Source: Anadara kagoshimensis
Lineage: Eukaryota > Mollusca > Bivalvia > Arcoida > Arcidae
Assembly (NCBI GenBank): GCA_021292105.1
Contig: CM037870.1
Location: 65,184,515-65,248,514, forward strand
Length of the DNA stretch: 64,000 bases
Direction: 5' to 3'
Under the pieces are notes generated by a model that had not been told where the DNA came from, made no database searches, and was given only the letters and a program-made list of their open reading frames with translations. Each line of letters opens with the position of its first letter. The stretch's first letter is position 1. The translations under genes were made by a program, and so were the position numbers. Positions 46,002 to 58,124 of the stretch are shown one piece after another.

Positions 46002-47176
46002 TTAGTTTTGTTTTCTCATATACCGACCCATAAAAATAATGGTTCCGGCATTTTTTTCTCTTATCAAAAATAAGAACGGATGGTTTGCATTTAACACAAA
46101 CGGTATTGATGTCGATTCTATAACTGATACAACTGTTACAGCTGCTGCCTCTGTTCCCTCCTCGTCAACATTCAAAAACGCTTTATGTATAACTTTATCA
46201 ACAGTTAAACCAGACGGATTAACAAACATATTGCTAAAGTCTGCTGGTCCAGTAAACAAGTCTGTTATTCCAAGTTGCTGAAGAGGGGCTTTTAAATTTT
46301 TGAACCCGGAAAGCATTTTAAATTTAGGAATTGAAATATCAGTTTCCTGCTCCCGTAAACTAGCAAATATAGACGCCAATGCATCTGCAGTTAATTTATT
46401 CTCTAAATCTGTCACATCATGGATAGAATTGGGTAAAATGATAACCATGTTAAATTCTCCGCCTTTATATGGCAACTCAAGAACTTTACAATTAAATTCT
46501 ATATTTGCACCAGATCTTAATTTCTCCGTTATCATCTTCATCATTTCTACCTTTTCCGTAATTGTAGAAGAGACATGGAAATCCTTGACTATTGTATTGG
46601 TTTTGTTAAATTCGATTTGCCAACTACTTTTAAAATAAATGGTATTGACCAAAAACATAATGGAATTCCTATTTACGCTACCTACTGGTAGAATATCTTT
46701 TATCAAATTACTTGTTATTTTACTTGCCCAATCATTAATGTATTTCCTTGAGATTTCTGGTTGACCTACAAAATCTAGTGGTTCTACTTCACTTCCATAA
46801 TAACGTTCCGCTTCTAGTCTGTATTGATGTTTTAACGCAAATCCAAGTCTAGGGAAAAGTCTATTTGCAATTGCTACGATAATGTTGTCATTAGTAAAAA
46901 CCGTATTCAGGTAGTCTAGTAATTCTTTATATTCTTGATGGATGTTTCTACTTATTCCATGCAACTGTAACGCGGACATAATCTGACTTTCTGTGTTCCC
47001 ACCTGTTCCTAACATTGTCAACATCAAAGCCGTCATTACACTAAATGGTGACATAAACTTATTGCCGTTTGGATCTCCGTCCGGTCTTGCAATCTTAAAT
47101 AATGAAACTGAAAAATTAGCGATCGGATCCTTTAATGTATCAAGGCTAGTTGCTGGTGTTGTTAATGTTGTAGCTT
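46002..47176 (-). CDS. Serpin 3 exon 3 (whole serpin domain)
   Basis: Acceptor CTTTATTTTTTTCCAG, phase 1, stop TAA at 46002-46004. The coding region begins well upstream of the internal Met at 47054: DTLKDPIANFSVSLFKIARP precedes NKFMSPFSVM. Confidence 0.94.
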
Positions 47177-48813
47177 CTGGAAAAAAATAAAGCTAATTTT
47201 TTTGAGTTCTCATTTGCGATATGACGCTGCAATATTTAAATAAATGTTAAATTATGTTTCAGAGCCATATAAACCCTCATGGCAATTTTGACATCATTTT
47301 CACCACCCTATGGCGTTATACACAAACCCGATACCATATTTCGGCGAATTAATGTTCCTTTCGGCCTAGAATAGGCTATTTTGAATATAGAAAATTACAA
47401 ACCAAGAAATAATATTTAAAATGAAACCCACAGCCTAAAATCTAACAATGATGTATGAATTAGTGTTATATGATCCAAAGGAAATGAATTAGTATTTATA
47501 TAACCCGTGAATACGAACAATTATGTTTTATATTTTTTTCTTCACGTTCATATTACTGGACACTAGCACATGTACTTTAGTATCTAATCTTCTGCAGTCC
47601 CACGTCTAATAATTCTATCTAATAAAATGCTTCAAATAATATAAATAGATACAGTAAAGTTAAATTTATTACAATTCGTTTTCTAAAGAAGTCTTGTGTT
47701 AATGAAATTCGACAGATATCTCCTAAATGTACCTTTAGATATTAGTCTGTCATAACCATTACGGTAGACGTATCTGTAGCCGTAACCACCTCCCCACAAG
47801 ATATGTGTTAGTCTTTCAGATTTTCCACACTCAACTATCGTCAATGAGCAGATTCCTAAGATATAAATGATATACAACTTATTAAATAATCACAAGGTAT
47901 CATCTAAAACCATTGAGTTTGTAACCGTAGAAACATTTGATCACTGTATGTTAACGACAGGGAAAAAATGTTACCGTATCTTTCGTCAAAGGTCTATATT
48001 ACTTTATTGTCAATTTGATAACATACGTTGCGGGTGTGGGTAGCTAAACAATAAGTTTTTAACCTCCTTTCTCTTACCTCATTGCATTTTCACTATGGAC
48101 CCAATGAAAAATCACATACATCAGCATGAAATATTTAATATACTGTGAAATTTATCAACTATAACCCATAATAAAAAAAAACCAATCCATGTCCGAATCA
48201 CAACCAACCACGAACCATGCCAATCCATTAAATCAAATAATAAATAAATTATCTTACGAACAATAAATAAAATAAGGCAAAAGGAATCAGAGATAAGACA
48301 GTAAAGGAAGCAAATTAATTTCTAATGTAATGAGTTGAGTTGAGTAATGATGTTTAACGTCCCAGTCAAGAATATTTCACTTATATCGAGACGTCGCCAG
48401 CTATAGGCGAAGGTGCGGAAATTTTGCCTGTGCGTTGCGCTGATGGCATTATACAGCAGGGTTCTTTAGCGTGCCAAGCCGACCGTGAAACGGGACCTCG
48501 TTTATTTTAATTCCCATCCGAAAGAACCGTGACTTTCATTTTGTAATGCCGAGTGCTTGGCGAAAGAACAGTCACTACCCACTTTCAAGTCTTGGGTCAG
48601 ACCGGCCGGGGATCGAACCCACGACCTTCCACTTACGGAGCGAGCACTCTACCAACTGAGCTACCGCAGTGGTTTCTAATGTAATGAGAGCGTAATTATG
48701 TGTATTGAGAATATCAAACCAGCTAATTCCATTCCAGTCAATTTCAATTGATCTAAAATATAATAATACATACCAAACATGCAGAGAAATCCAAGACAAA
48801 TACTTAAATCCAT
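46002..48813 (-). CDS. Secreted serpin (serpin 3), three coding exons
   Basis: Join of complement 48774-48813, 47733-47855 and 46002-47176 is 1338 nt, giving 445 residues. A signal peptide (about residues 1-23) is followed by a Gly/Tyr-rich stretch WGGGYGYRYVYRNGYD, a Thr-rich linker (EATTLTTPATS) and a full serpin domain. The hinge EEGTEAAAVT, signature LNANHPFLFLI and FMGRY are intact, so it should be inhibitory. The loop reads SVIESTSIP. By standard spacing P1 is Ser, with Glu just before, unlike serpin 1. VNTIYFKSSWQ differs from the usual NAIYFKGxW at the Gly position, which could affect folding. It is transcribed in the same direction as serpin 1. Confidence 0.93.
47733..47855 (-). CDS. 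Serpin 3 exon 2 (Gly/Tyr-rich segment)
   Basis: 123 nt, phase 1 at both ends, acceptor TTTATATCTTAG, donor GTACAT. It encodes ICSLTIVECGKSERLTHILW then GGGYGYRYVYRNGYDRLISK. No similarity to a named domain was recognised. Confidence 0.87.
48015..48060 (+). repeat. Retroelement 3'-end fragment (R12)
   Basis: GATAACATACGTTGCGGGTG and TAGCTAAACAATAAG. A minus-strand relative of the GGACATGGATT segment is at 48183-48200. Both are in serpin 3 intron 1. Confidence 0.55.
48335..48672 (-). mobile_element. Full-length tRNA-derived SINE in serpin 3 intron 1
   Basis: A 16-bp target duplication TTTCTAATGTAATGAG (48319-48334 and 48673-48688). Minus strand: GCGGTAGCTCAGTTGGTAGA, GGGTTCGATCCCCGGCC, CACCTTCGCCTATAGCTGGC and TTCTTGACTGGGACGTTAAA. 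It is the best-preserved head of the family here. Confidence 0.95.
48774..48813 (-). CDS. Serpin 3 exon 1 (signal peptide)
   Basis: 40 nt encode MDLSICLGFLCMFG up to donor GTATGT, phase 1. Like serpin 1 and the pseudogene, it ends with a phenylalanine codon and a lone G. Confidence 0.85.
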
Positions 48814-48943
48814 ACTCAGTCTGATGTCAAAACTATTTCAGATATCAGTTACAATCATCCGCATGTATACAGGAGCTTGTATTGCTATTCTTGTTGTATT
48901 TGTCCCAGTACGTTTCAATATACACGTAACTATTTATAATCCG

Positions 48944-48944
<1 letters not shown>

Positions 48945-49026
<82 letters not shown>
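48945..49026. repeat. (CA)n(TA)n microsatellite near serpin 3 promoter
   Basis: 23 CA units then 18 TA units, about 130 bp upstream of the serpin 3 start codon. Long CA runs can adopt Z-DNA, and length changes could affect expression. That is inference. Confidence 0.97.
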
Positions 49027-49027
<1 letters not shown>

Positions 49028-50469
49028 CATATAAACACACGAGGGATTAGCTAGCGATTAGTACCTTTATCCTATATAATTATGTGCACACGTGGCTTGA
49101 TGATAAATCACAAGTTAAAGATTCATGGCCCGAGGTCATATTTTGATTTTTTTATTTCAATTTAAATGTCAGAAAAACGTTACTTATTAATTTGAAAGAT
49201 ACGTACGTTTGTTTGGCAAAATAGTATCAATTACTTATTATACCAGTTTTAATTTTACAGCACTAGACGTCCGTTTTGGAATGCAATTTCTAACCAGTAG
49301 TTCTTGGACCAAAATTGTTACACCCATATTTTTGTTTAACAGAACCATTGTATATAATATAATTCCATTTTACACCTAGCAGGTGTATCTATTCAAAAAA
49401 GAAATGTTTACCCTTTAGTAGTAGATAACTTTATTTTCAAGTTTTCATAGACTTTTATTTTGTGATTCTGATTGGACCTGGACAGAAATATAACATATAT
49501 TAATAGAAACAGGCATATTTTCAGTTTTCGCTTTTCATCTAGACATTTATTTTCGCCTGTAAATGTTTTAGATAGCATTCCTTAATCTATATATGTGTAT
49601 GTATTGATAAAGGGACTTTTAGTGCATTTATCAGTCAGTAATCATTTATTCTTTATACAATCTACCATCCTGATTCTAACAATGGCATGGTTATAAGTAA
49701 TATTCAAAAGATGTTTTGAACTTATGTAAAAATATAGCTGCTAATAGAGTTCTTTACGTATTGTGCCATCTTCTCTTTCCTTGATATTTATCACATCACA
49801 CCTGGTTGAGGCTTTTTGAGTTGGGTTTGTACATACAACACGTAGGTTGCAGTGGCGTGTATTTATCTCAAGGGGGTCACTAAAATGCAATTTCGTTAAT
49901 CACAAATACTTAGCATCATTCTTAAGTTATATTTGCAGTTTTTATTTTCCATAGGCATGTTTTTCAAGTTTAGATATTCCAAAAATAAAATATAAATGGC
50001 GAAATGTGTTGCATTACTGTTGTATAACAATGAATGTTACAATACATGTAAATTTTAATACATCATTATATTGTCTTTGTTTTTCGAAAAACCACAAAAG
50101 ATCCGGGATCTAAATTATCCAGTTGTTATTCGGAAATGCCAGATGTGCATAAACAAATTAGTAAATAAATAAAAATATATTCGTATTAAAATCAAGCCAA
50201 TAACATTTCATTGGATAGTCACGTTTTTTGTGCAACGCATTTAAGAAGATACTCTGGATTATTTAATGTTTGTACGTTTGAACACGCATACAAACAATAC
50301 AAAAGGAGTGAAATAATATTCACTTAATTATCTTGTGTGTTTTTATGGAGAAAAATACTTGCCTCTCCTGCTTACTTGATTCACGAATTAGTTTTTCATC
50401 CGAAACGGCCGTCTAGTGCTGTAAAATTCAAACTAGTATAATATATAGTTATTGCTACAGGAACAAGAA
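49027..50469. other. 5' flank of serpin 3 and intergenic DNA
   Basis: No gene seen. 49080-49115 resembles the serpin 1 upstream region. 49240-49330 and 50390-50450 hold copies of the CCGTCTAGTG repeat in opposite orientation (CACTAGACGTCCGTTTTGG; CCGAAACGGCCGTCTAGTGC). Confidence 0.5.
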
Positions 50470-50595
50470 GCTGCTTATCGATAAATTGAGGTATATTATA
50501 AGCCTAGGATTTTCAATGCCCTTAAAAAAGTTTGTGGCTATCGTCACAATATTTATTGTTGATAGTTATTATTTCTTTGTACCCAAAAGTATCCA
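50470..50595 (+). repeat. Retroelement 3'-end fragment (R13)
   Basis: AAGCCTAGGATTTTCAATGC, TGTGGCTATCGTCACAATAT: only the coding-tail part of the block. It is head to head with R14. Confidence 0.6.
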
Positions 50596-50604
50596 TGATA
50601 ATCA

Positions 50605-51330
50605 AAAACAGACATACTAATCCATGTCCGAATTACAATCAAGGAGCAAAGTAAAATCTTTGGTTGGTTGGTTGGTTGAATGTTGCTTAACGTCGCATCA
50701 GCAATTTTTCAGCTATTCGCGACGAGAACTATTTAATTAATCTCTATGGATTAATCTATGTTTTGTGTATGCATGTGAAGTGCGAGTGTGTTGTATGGTC
50801 TGTCTTGTACTAGCGCGCACTCAGGGCGACTTTACCGTGCTAGCTCACAGAGTCAGTACGCCGCAGACAAGCATACCACTCCCCCAGTCCATTATACTGA
50901 TACCAGGTGAATCAGTAAAGGCCAACGGTCAGGAAAATTCACTTTCCCACATGTGGTCCGAGCGGGACTCGAACTCACAGCGGTGAGAGACCCTGGATTT
51001 GAAGACTGACGTCTTATCCATTAGGCCACCGCGCCCTCTTAAAATCTTTGGAACTGACAAGTTAGGTTAGGCACGTGAACATCCACCAGGGAAGTAAGGC
51101 CGTTAGCTCTGAAAGGGTAAACAACTCCTCTTTAGCTAGCTACGCCCGCCACGTGTGTAATCAAAATTGTGTGAAATGAACATGGAACTATGAGACGTCA
51201 AATATATCCAGGGCAATCCTGGACACAGAAACATCAAACTTATCAACAATACTGTCATGACGGCCATAAAACTTTTTGAGGGCCTTTGGATAAGCCTAGG
51301 CTTGCAATATCCCTGAGTCAACAATTTATT
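50605..51330 (-). repeat. Retroelement 3'-end fragment (R14), split by a SINE
   Basis: Left part 50605-50663 (TAATCCATGTCCGAATTAC) and right part 51040-51330 (GGAACTGACAAGTTAGGTTA, TTTAGCTAGCTACGCCCGCC) form one copy interrupted by the SINE at 50664-51039. Confidence 0.9.
50664..51039 (-). mobile_element. Arg-tRNA-derived SINE, full length
   Basis: A 12-bp target duplication TAAAATCTTTGG (50652-50663 and 51040-51051). Minus strand begins GCGCGGTGGCCTAATGGATA (A-box region, as in Arg tRNAs) and GAGTTCGAGTCCCGC (B box), then an unrelated body and an (AACC)n tail. Frames in it are not genes. Confidence 0.93.
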
Positions 51331-51399
51331 TATTATATTGAGAGAAATCTAATCACAATAAAATTTTATGTGCAACATTTTTTAAAACAACTTATTTAA

Positions 51400-51770
51400 A
51401 TTATTTGCCACATATTTTTTGATTGTGAATTGTAAGTAAGTTTTGGGATGATATTGAAAAAATGATTGTAGAACAAAAATAATTGAATTTTAATATTACT
51501 GTAAAAGACATTATCCTTGGACAACAAGAAAATCACTACAGAATACTATATCTTATTATCTCAATGGGAAAATCTGATATTTATAGAAAAAATATAAAAA
51601 TTCCAAAATCCACACTCCTGAATTTAAAGAAATATTAAATGAATACTTCAATACAGAAAAATATAGATCTTATGTAAAAGGGAAAACCGAAAAACAGATG
51701 GAATATTTCGATCAATATTTTTTCTGTTTAAAAATGCCTACATTATTTTCAGTAGAATTTCTAGATATGT
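51400..51770 (+). pseudogene. LINE C-terminal fragment
   Basis: Broken frames give VKDIILGQQENHYRILYLII, GKSDIYRKNIKIPKSTL and LKKY...TEKYRSYVKGKTE, the pattern found after the reverse transcriptase of another LINE type. Stops interrupt it. Confidence 0.5.
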
Positions 51771-52715
51771 TCAGTCTTGTGTATTATTGAACTTGTAGAC
51801 AGGTAATATTTCAATGTCCATACAACTTAACCTTAAATGTCACTTCCTACATTTAAAAGACAGATATAATTATTATAATTATTGTGTTATGTTATAGAAC
51901 ATATTTACCAAACATGAAAGAACTCTATCATCATGTCCAGTAAAACATGCCTTAAATATTACACTCTATTAAGACTGGCTACTTTTAAAAGCCAGTAAAT
52001 TTTTTATTCAAAATCTACATATGTTTTGTTTTAACAATATTGAACATGTTTACTATAGATACCGAGAAATTATGAATGAAATATATCTGTCACTATGTTT
52101 ATACAGTCAATCCTGTCTTAAAGGACGCCTTTTTTATAAAAACCTCACATTGTTGACGACCAATGGAATTATAGCAACAATGCTCATACTCATGTTATTT
52201 GAATCAGTAGATGTGGCCTTTACAGACGATTTGACTGAATATTCATATATTTAGCTATATTTGGGACATTATGTTCACCAAACTATAATTTTGAGTATCT
52301 TTGTGTACAACAACAAAAAATATAAATATATATGTAACAAGAAGAACCGTACACAACGGTGAAACATGTTTTACAAATAATAAATTCAGTTATGTTTTAG
52401 AAAACAACTTAACTTATAAATAAGTTTTTAATATATACATTTACCTCACACAAAGGATAAACTTTATCGACATATTTGGAATTATATATATATATATATC
52501 CAAATTGTTTGTGAAGAAGTTCACAATATAATATATAATAAATAAAAAACTCTGACCAGGATATACATGTTCAAAACTTTTACATTTTTTCTAGCGCTTT
52601 CATCCCTTATGGGACTTTCCAAGTGTGATGTTGTTGCTAAAGAGAGTCACGTGTTTTGCATTGTGACGTCATGCTATTATCTTTCTAACAGTATCAATTA
52701 TGCCTTTTCTTTTGA

Positions 52716-53215
52716 TCATTTGAAAAAGGGCATTATTGTAAATTTATTTTGTCCACAATGTTCCAAATGTTCACTAAGAGGTATTTGCCTGGTTTCCGGC
52801 TGGCGAATCTGTTGCTTGTGTACGCGGACACGTTCGATTAAACTATAACCAGTTTGTCCTATGTAATTTTCCCCACATGTTATATGCAATAATAGATTGC
52901 AAGTTCCGCATCTAGCGTCGTTGCGTTTGGCCACCTATCCTTGTGTTGTATTGGCTGGTTCGCATCTTGCTCTTGTTAAATATTTCTTCAAGTGTTTTGG
53001 TTGTCTTTTGCTGTTTATGATGTCTTTTTCAAGTCCCTTCATTTTCACTTCTCTGTAAGATTGGCATATTTGTTTTTGCTATTTGATAAATGTTTGTTGT
53101 GTTAGAATCATTCGTTGTAACAAACGGGATGATATTTAAGTTTTTGTTTTCTAATTTCCGAGATACTGATTCCTGATTTTTAAGAAATGATTCCAACTCC
53201 AAGAATTGAAACTCA
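52716..53215 (-). pseudogene. Penelope-like element remnant with GIY-YIG region
   Basis: Minus strand, first PIPEFQFLELESFLKNQES and IIPFVTTNDSNTTNIYQIAK, then a frame change, then RCGTCNLLLH and GENYIGQTGYSLIERVRVHK with a Cys/His pattern (C..C, EHLEHC). This matches the linker and GIY-YIG endonuclease end of Penelope-like retroelements. Shifts and stops make it inactive. Confidence 0.6.
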
Positions 53216-54234
53216 GGTATTGGTGTGTATCGGTAGATTTATAGTAAATGTTATTTGAAATTTTGGTACCTGATTTTTAACATATCCACACATGGCAATT
53301 TCTTTCGGGTATTTTCAATTGTGATTGTAATTGATGGATGGAGTGAATTTAGCTTTGAGTGAAATGTCTCTAGTTCAGCTGATGGTTTTTTCCAGAAAAT
53401 GTTTTATTTCTCTGAACACCCCTTCAACTTAATATACGTACAGATACACAAAACAGCTTGAATTGAGAGGGACCAAAACTAATTGTATTAATTAGGAGGA
53501 AACCCGATATTTTGTATGAGGACAACACACCTTTTGAATTATAAAATCAATCATGAACCGGAATCATAACAGTAGCACTTCAGTTTCCAATCTTCGGGAA
53601 GTAGCTGAATTATTCGAAAGTAAAAAGACTACATAATCAATAAATACATTTTATTTGTGAGAAAACTGAAAGTGATCCTTTAAAACAATACAGTACATGG
53701 TAAAAGTTTCAATCATCCGACAACGAACATATGACTATAAGTTTTGCACCATTACCTTACTTTTGTGGGGTCAGAATGAGCAATCACAGAGGGGAAATGA
53801 AGATGTTGTGTAGAGCGCCACCTTCTAGAAGAACTTCCATGAAAGCGTGGCAGTAATAATACAGAAAACACACGCGTTATTAATAAAACATCGAAAAGGT
53901 CCATAACAATATATTAGCAAAACACCCCACGTCAATATATCCATGATATTATCTTAGACCATATATGGTTTGATGATTTTAATAAAATGAGATATTTAAT
54001 GACAAGAGACAAACGCCGAATACTAAAATTTAAAACATATTGCATAAAGGGCTAGTTTTGTCAATACCATGAGTAAAATTACAATACTAAACTATAAAGA
54101 CTTTAACACACATAGGATTTTAATATCACCGATGATTTTTATCAAAAAAACTTTAATACACTTTCAATTAAGAACTCATTAGCTAATATAGTTTTAATTT
54201 CCAAACCTAACCCCGAAGTTTGAAGAAAAACACT
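53216..54234. other. Intergenic, no gene seen
   Basis: AT-rich. The part next to 53216 may be further Penelope-like remnant. Nothing else was recognised. Confidence 0.4.
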
Positions 54235-54375
54235 CCATTTGATTAAACGCGTGGTGGGTGTAGAGAGCTAAACAGAAGGTGCTTACCCTTCCGGAACACC
54301 CGTCACACTTCCCTGGTGGAAGTTCACATGTCTAAACTAACATGTAAGTTTCGAAGTTTTTACCTTGCTTCTGGA
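54235..54375 (+). repeat. Retroelement 3'-end fragment (R15)
   Basis: GCGTGGTGGGTGTAG, ACCCTTCCGGAACACCCG and CTTCCCTGGTGGAAGTTCAC. Confidence 0.8.
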
Positions 54376-54594
54376 TTGAGAAATTCCATACCATGGACAG
54401 CTTTAAGCTTAAGGTATAATTTAAAAATATATCAAAGAATAATGAAAAATCAAGATTCGTAAATTGCCCCAACAGTTGGAAATAAACGCATGCAAACAAA
54501 AACGATTTAAATTGCACTTGCACCCTTTTTTAAAAAAAAAAAAAGAAAAAGAAAAATAGTGGTATTAGACGTCAACAACATTCAAGATAGTTTT

Positions 54595-54690
54595 GAATAT
54601 GGATACATCATACTTATAAACAATAATGTTATGATATCCGTAAAACGGTTTTAGGGTCTTGATAAGCCTAAGTCAATAGTTATTGTTAGC
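54595..54690 (-). repeat. Retroelement 3'-end fragment (R16)
   Basis: Only the coding tail: minus-strand ACTTAGGCTTATCAAGACCC and CGTTTTACGGATATCATAAC. Confidence 0.5.
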
Positions 54691-54699
54691 AGCCAGCTT

Positions 54700-56515
54700 A
54701 ATTGAAAAACGAAAACTCACATATTACATAACATACCGTTATTATTAAAACAAACTATATAGCAATTTAATAAATGACAAAATTATAAAACAATTACAGA
54801 ATAATTGTAAGAAATTACAAAATATGAAAAAATAACTATAAGATAAATATAATAATATAAGCAAAAGTGGGGGAAAAGCTCTATCAATAATATTATACAA
54901 TTATAGACTTTTTTGGTGGTTGTATATGGTGTGATATTCACCGTAAAATAAATATTGACCGAGGCGACAACAACTAAAAAGTCCACAACTGTTTTATTAT
55001 ATAATTTAGTCGATGTGACACTTCGGTTGACAATGTTTTCCCAAACCTTGTTGTTATTGATAAGGCAATCTAGCTATTTTACCGGTGTTAGATTTCCCTG
55101 TCTCGCCATGGTTGGGACAGATAACACGAAAAATACCCCGTATTGATTAGATCTCTCTGACTTTTTAAAACTGATTCTATTTAAAAAAATGGCATTCCGG
55201 ATGACAAACAATAACATGATGATGCCATAACGTCGACGTTCTATCAAAAAAATAACAGGCATCCCGGATGAGACACAATCACTTGCGCACACTTAATTGA
55301 TGACGTTATAATCATTTTACGCAATAACGTCAACAAAAATCGATGACGTACACCGAATTTGATATTCACCGGATTGTTTCAGAAATCCGTGCTATATCAT
55401 GTGAGATTCAATGGTCACGTGTTACCATCTGAGCCAATCATAAAGATGGGATTTATTAATTATACCTGAATAACAAATAATGATTGGATAAATCTCAAAA
55501 CAATAGCAAAGGTGGAAAGGAATCTCTACAGCACAATAACATAAAGAATAAAAAGATACAAAAGCAGAAAAAATATCAAAAAAGCAATACATAATGAGGC
55601 TAAAATGTAAAAGTACAATTTCTGTTGAATTTTAAATCTTTAACAACCTTTAAATTCAATATTGTGAGGTATATGAGCGGGATCAAAATCCCTTTAAGTT
55701 AAGATCTGTATTTGATGACAGGTTAACGTTGTCAGAATGTGATAGTTCAAGGTTGATACCCTGATACACTAAGAAAAATACCGTGTCCATAAATAATACT
55801 AACAACTAAAAACAAATCTATTCTTTTCGTTACCGCAATGTTAAACTTTAGACATATCTGTACTGTATATATGTATTATAATTTATTAATTAATTACGTA
55901 TTTACTATCGTATATATCGCTGTATTATAACAAATTTACTCACACATATTGTGTGAAGGATTGTGAATTCTATAGAATAAAAACACATTACAACATCTAA
56001 AAAAATGACCATCGGGGTGGTCAACAGTGTATAATATTGAAATTCTTTAAAGATGTATCGCATGCTTAAGTTACCTCCGGGGTTTTAAAATTTAATGGTT
56101 AAATCAGAGTAAAAAATCTTAAACTAAACGATTGGCGTGAATTGACTTCTAACATGTAAATTTGACCATGTACAATGTAGGTTAAAATAACTAAAACTAT
56201 TAACAATCCAATCTCTTGTTTGACCTGTTTGCTGGGTGTTTTATTGCAAATATTCATATACAATTAACCACATAGTGCATGGGTAGTTTAAGGATCGCAT
56301 TTATATACTATGATGATGAGAAATAAACACTGTGTTTATATAAATTTGTTGGTGCATAATCAATATATAAATTAGAGGTTTAGCGGACAGGTAAACGTTT
56401 GACTATAGTCAATTCATTTTCAACAGTTTTTTTCAATTTTTTATTTTTTATATATATATTTGACACAGGTACATATCATATATATATTACACATATCACA
56501 AAGAAGTATATACAT
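54700..56515. other. Intergenic, no gene seen
   Basis: AT-rich. Three TGACGT-type motifs cluster at 55290-55350. No exon could be supported. Confidence 0.4.
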
Positions 56516-56518
56516 TAT

Positions 56519-56519
56519 A

Positions 56520-56590
<71 letters not shown>

Positions 56591-56728
56591 ATATAGATAC
56601 AGTTAGACCTGCTCATGAAGGGAACTAGCAAAAGTGACCTGACGGACCAGTGGCCCCCATAGGTCCAAATAGCCAAATAGGATAAATTATTATAAAATTG
56701 TACTGGCTTTTAACTATATGTACAGGTG

Positions 56729-56806
<78 letters not shown>

Positions 56807-56869
56807 CATAAGTGTTGTCCAAGGCAGGTCTAACTGTACACACACACACACATACACGCACACACACAC

Positions 56870-56924
<55 letters not shown>

Positions 56925-56945
56925 TATATATATATATATATATTT
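56519..56945. repeat. Microsatellite cluster (TA)n, (TC)n, (CA)n
   Basis: (TA)n at 56523-56595, (TC)n at 56730-56780 running into (TA)n to 56806, CA-rich at 56838-56870, (TA)n at 56873-56942. A GTTAGACCTGC/GCAGGTCTAAC pair (56603-56613 and 56822-56832) brackets the middle. Dipeptide-repeat frames here are not genes. Confidence 0.95.
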
Positions 56946-58124
56946 GTTAAGGGATGAGTATGAAGAATGATATATAAGTTAATTTCCAGATGGATATTTA
57001 AGATTCTCCATACTGTCCCCAACACTTAAACGTGCATATAGAAACATGGCATTGAGAATATAGAACTGTTCTTCTAAATAATTCTGCAAGTTTTAAATAT
57101 TGATTTCTTTACACTGGGTTTTTATTTTGAAAATGTTTGGTGTGGAGTATTATAAAATTTGTTACTCTGTTTGCATTAAAAAGTGTGGTTTTTCAAAAAA
57201 AAAAAAAAAAAACAGAGAAGAAATCAAGATCAAGGTTGATTTTGTTTTTTATCCAATTTTGTAGGTCATGCCATAAGATTTGTATAGATGTGCTAAATAT
57301 ATTCTTTGACATTTTCACAATTTCTACAATTAATATCAGACAGTAGATTTCTTTTTGTTAGGTAAGAATTTGTTTCAATAATCCATTGGAGAATTTTTAA
57401 TTGAAACCAGCGTAGCCTAGTGTTTTATGAAATGTTGAAGGGTAATTTATAAATAATTGACCATTAGTGTTTTGAAAAAGAAATACCTTATTTGTTGTAA
57501 AAACTTGATAAATATCACTGCATCTTTTGGAGATTTTACTAAAATACTAAAATACTTAGGAATATGACAGAATGGATGTCTTGTTTGAGTATCATGATAG
57601 GTAAATTGATAATTTCTTATATAACTTTTTATTGAAGCTATTAAACCGTTAACCTCTAGACAATTTGTATTTATGTTGAAACTATTTAAAAATGCTTCAT
57701 AATTATAAAGTACTCCTTTTAAATAAGTCAGCTATAATTCTAATGCCATTTTTATAATAGTTATTGTAGAAAATAGTGTGGTTTTAAAAAGACAAAGACT
57801 GTAAGATTTCTTACATTTTCTCTCATTTTCAACAGTTAAGGTATTAAATTTCCTATAATTACACGTGCAGATTTACCTATCACAAAGGAAAAGGTACATA
57901 ATTACCCGGAACATAGACCTGCACAGAATTATATGCAGTCATCTGGAAGATTTATATCGTATATCGAGCTTTAGCTATAAAGAAGGCACCTAATATTCAA
58001 AAAGTATATTTTCCGTGCCCCATTTCAGAAATTGGAGAGAATTATGGTAATATTTTACCAATACACAGACAATAACAGAAATAAAAGCGTGATCTGTCTT
58101 TATTCTAAAAACTGAAACTATTGC
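56946..58124. other. Intergenic, no gene seen
   Basis: AT-rich, with an 18-A run at 57196-57213. Possible LINE relic around 57230-57700 on the minus strand, too diverged to support. Confidence 0.35.

Noticed and set aside
48779-49030. Frames with Thr-His or Tyr-Ile dipeptide runs (also 56625-57025)
   Set aside because: Translations of (CA)n, (TA)n and (TC)n microsatellites.
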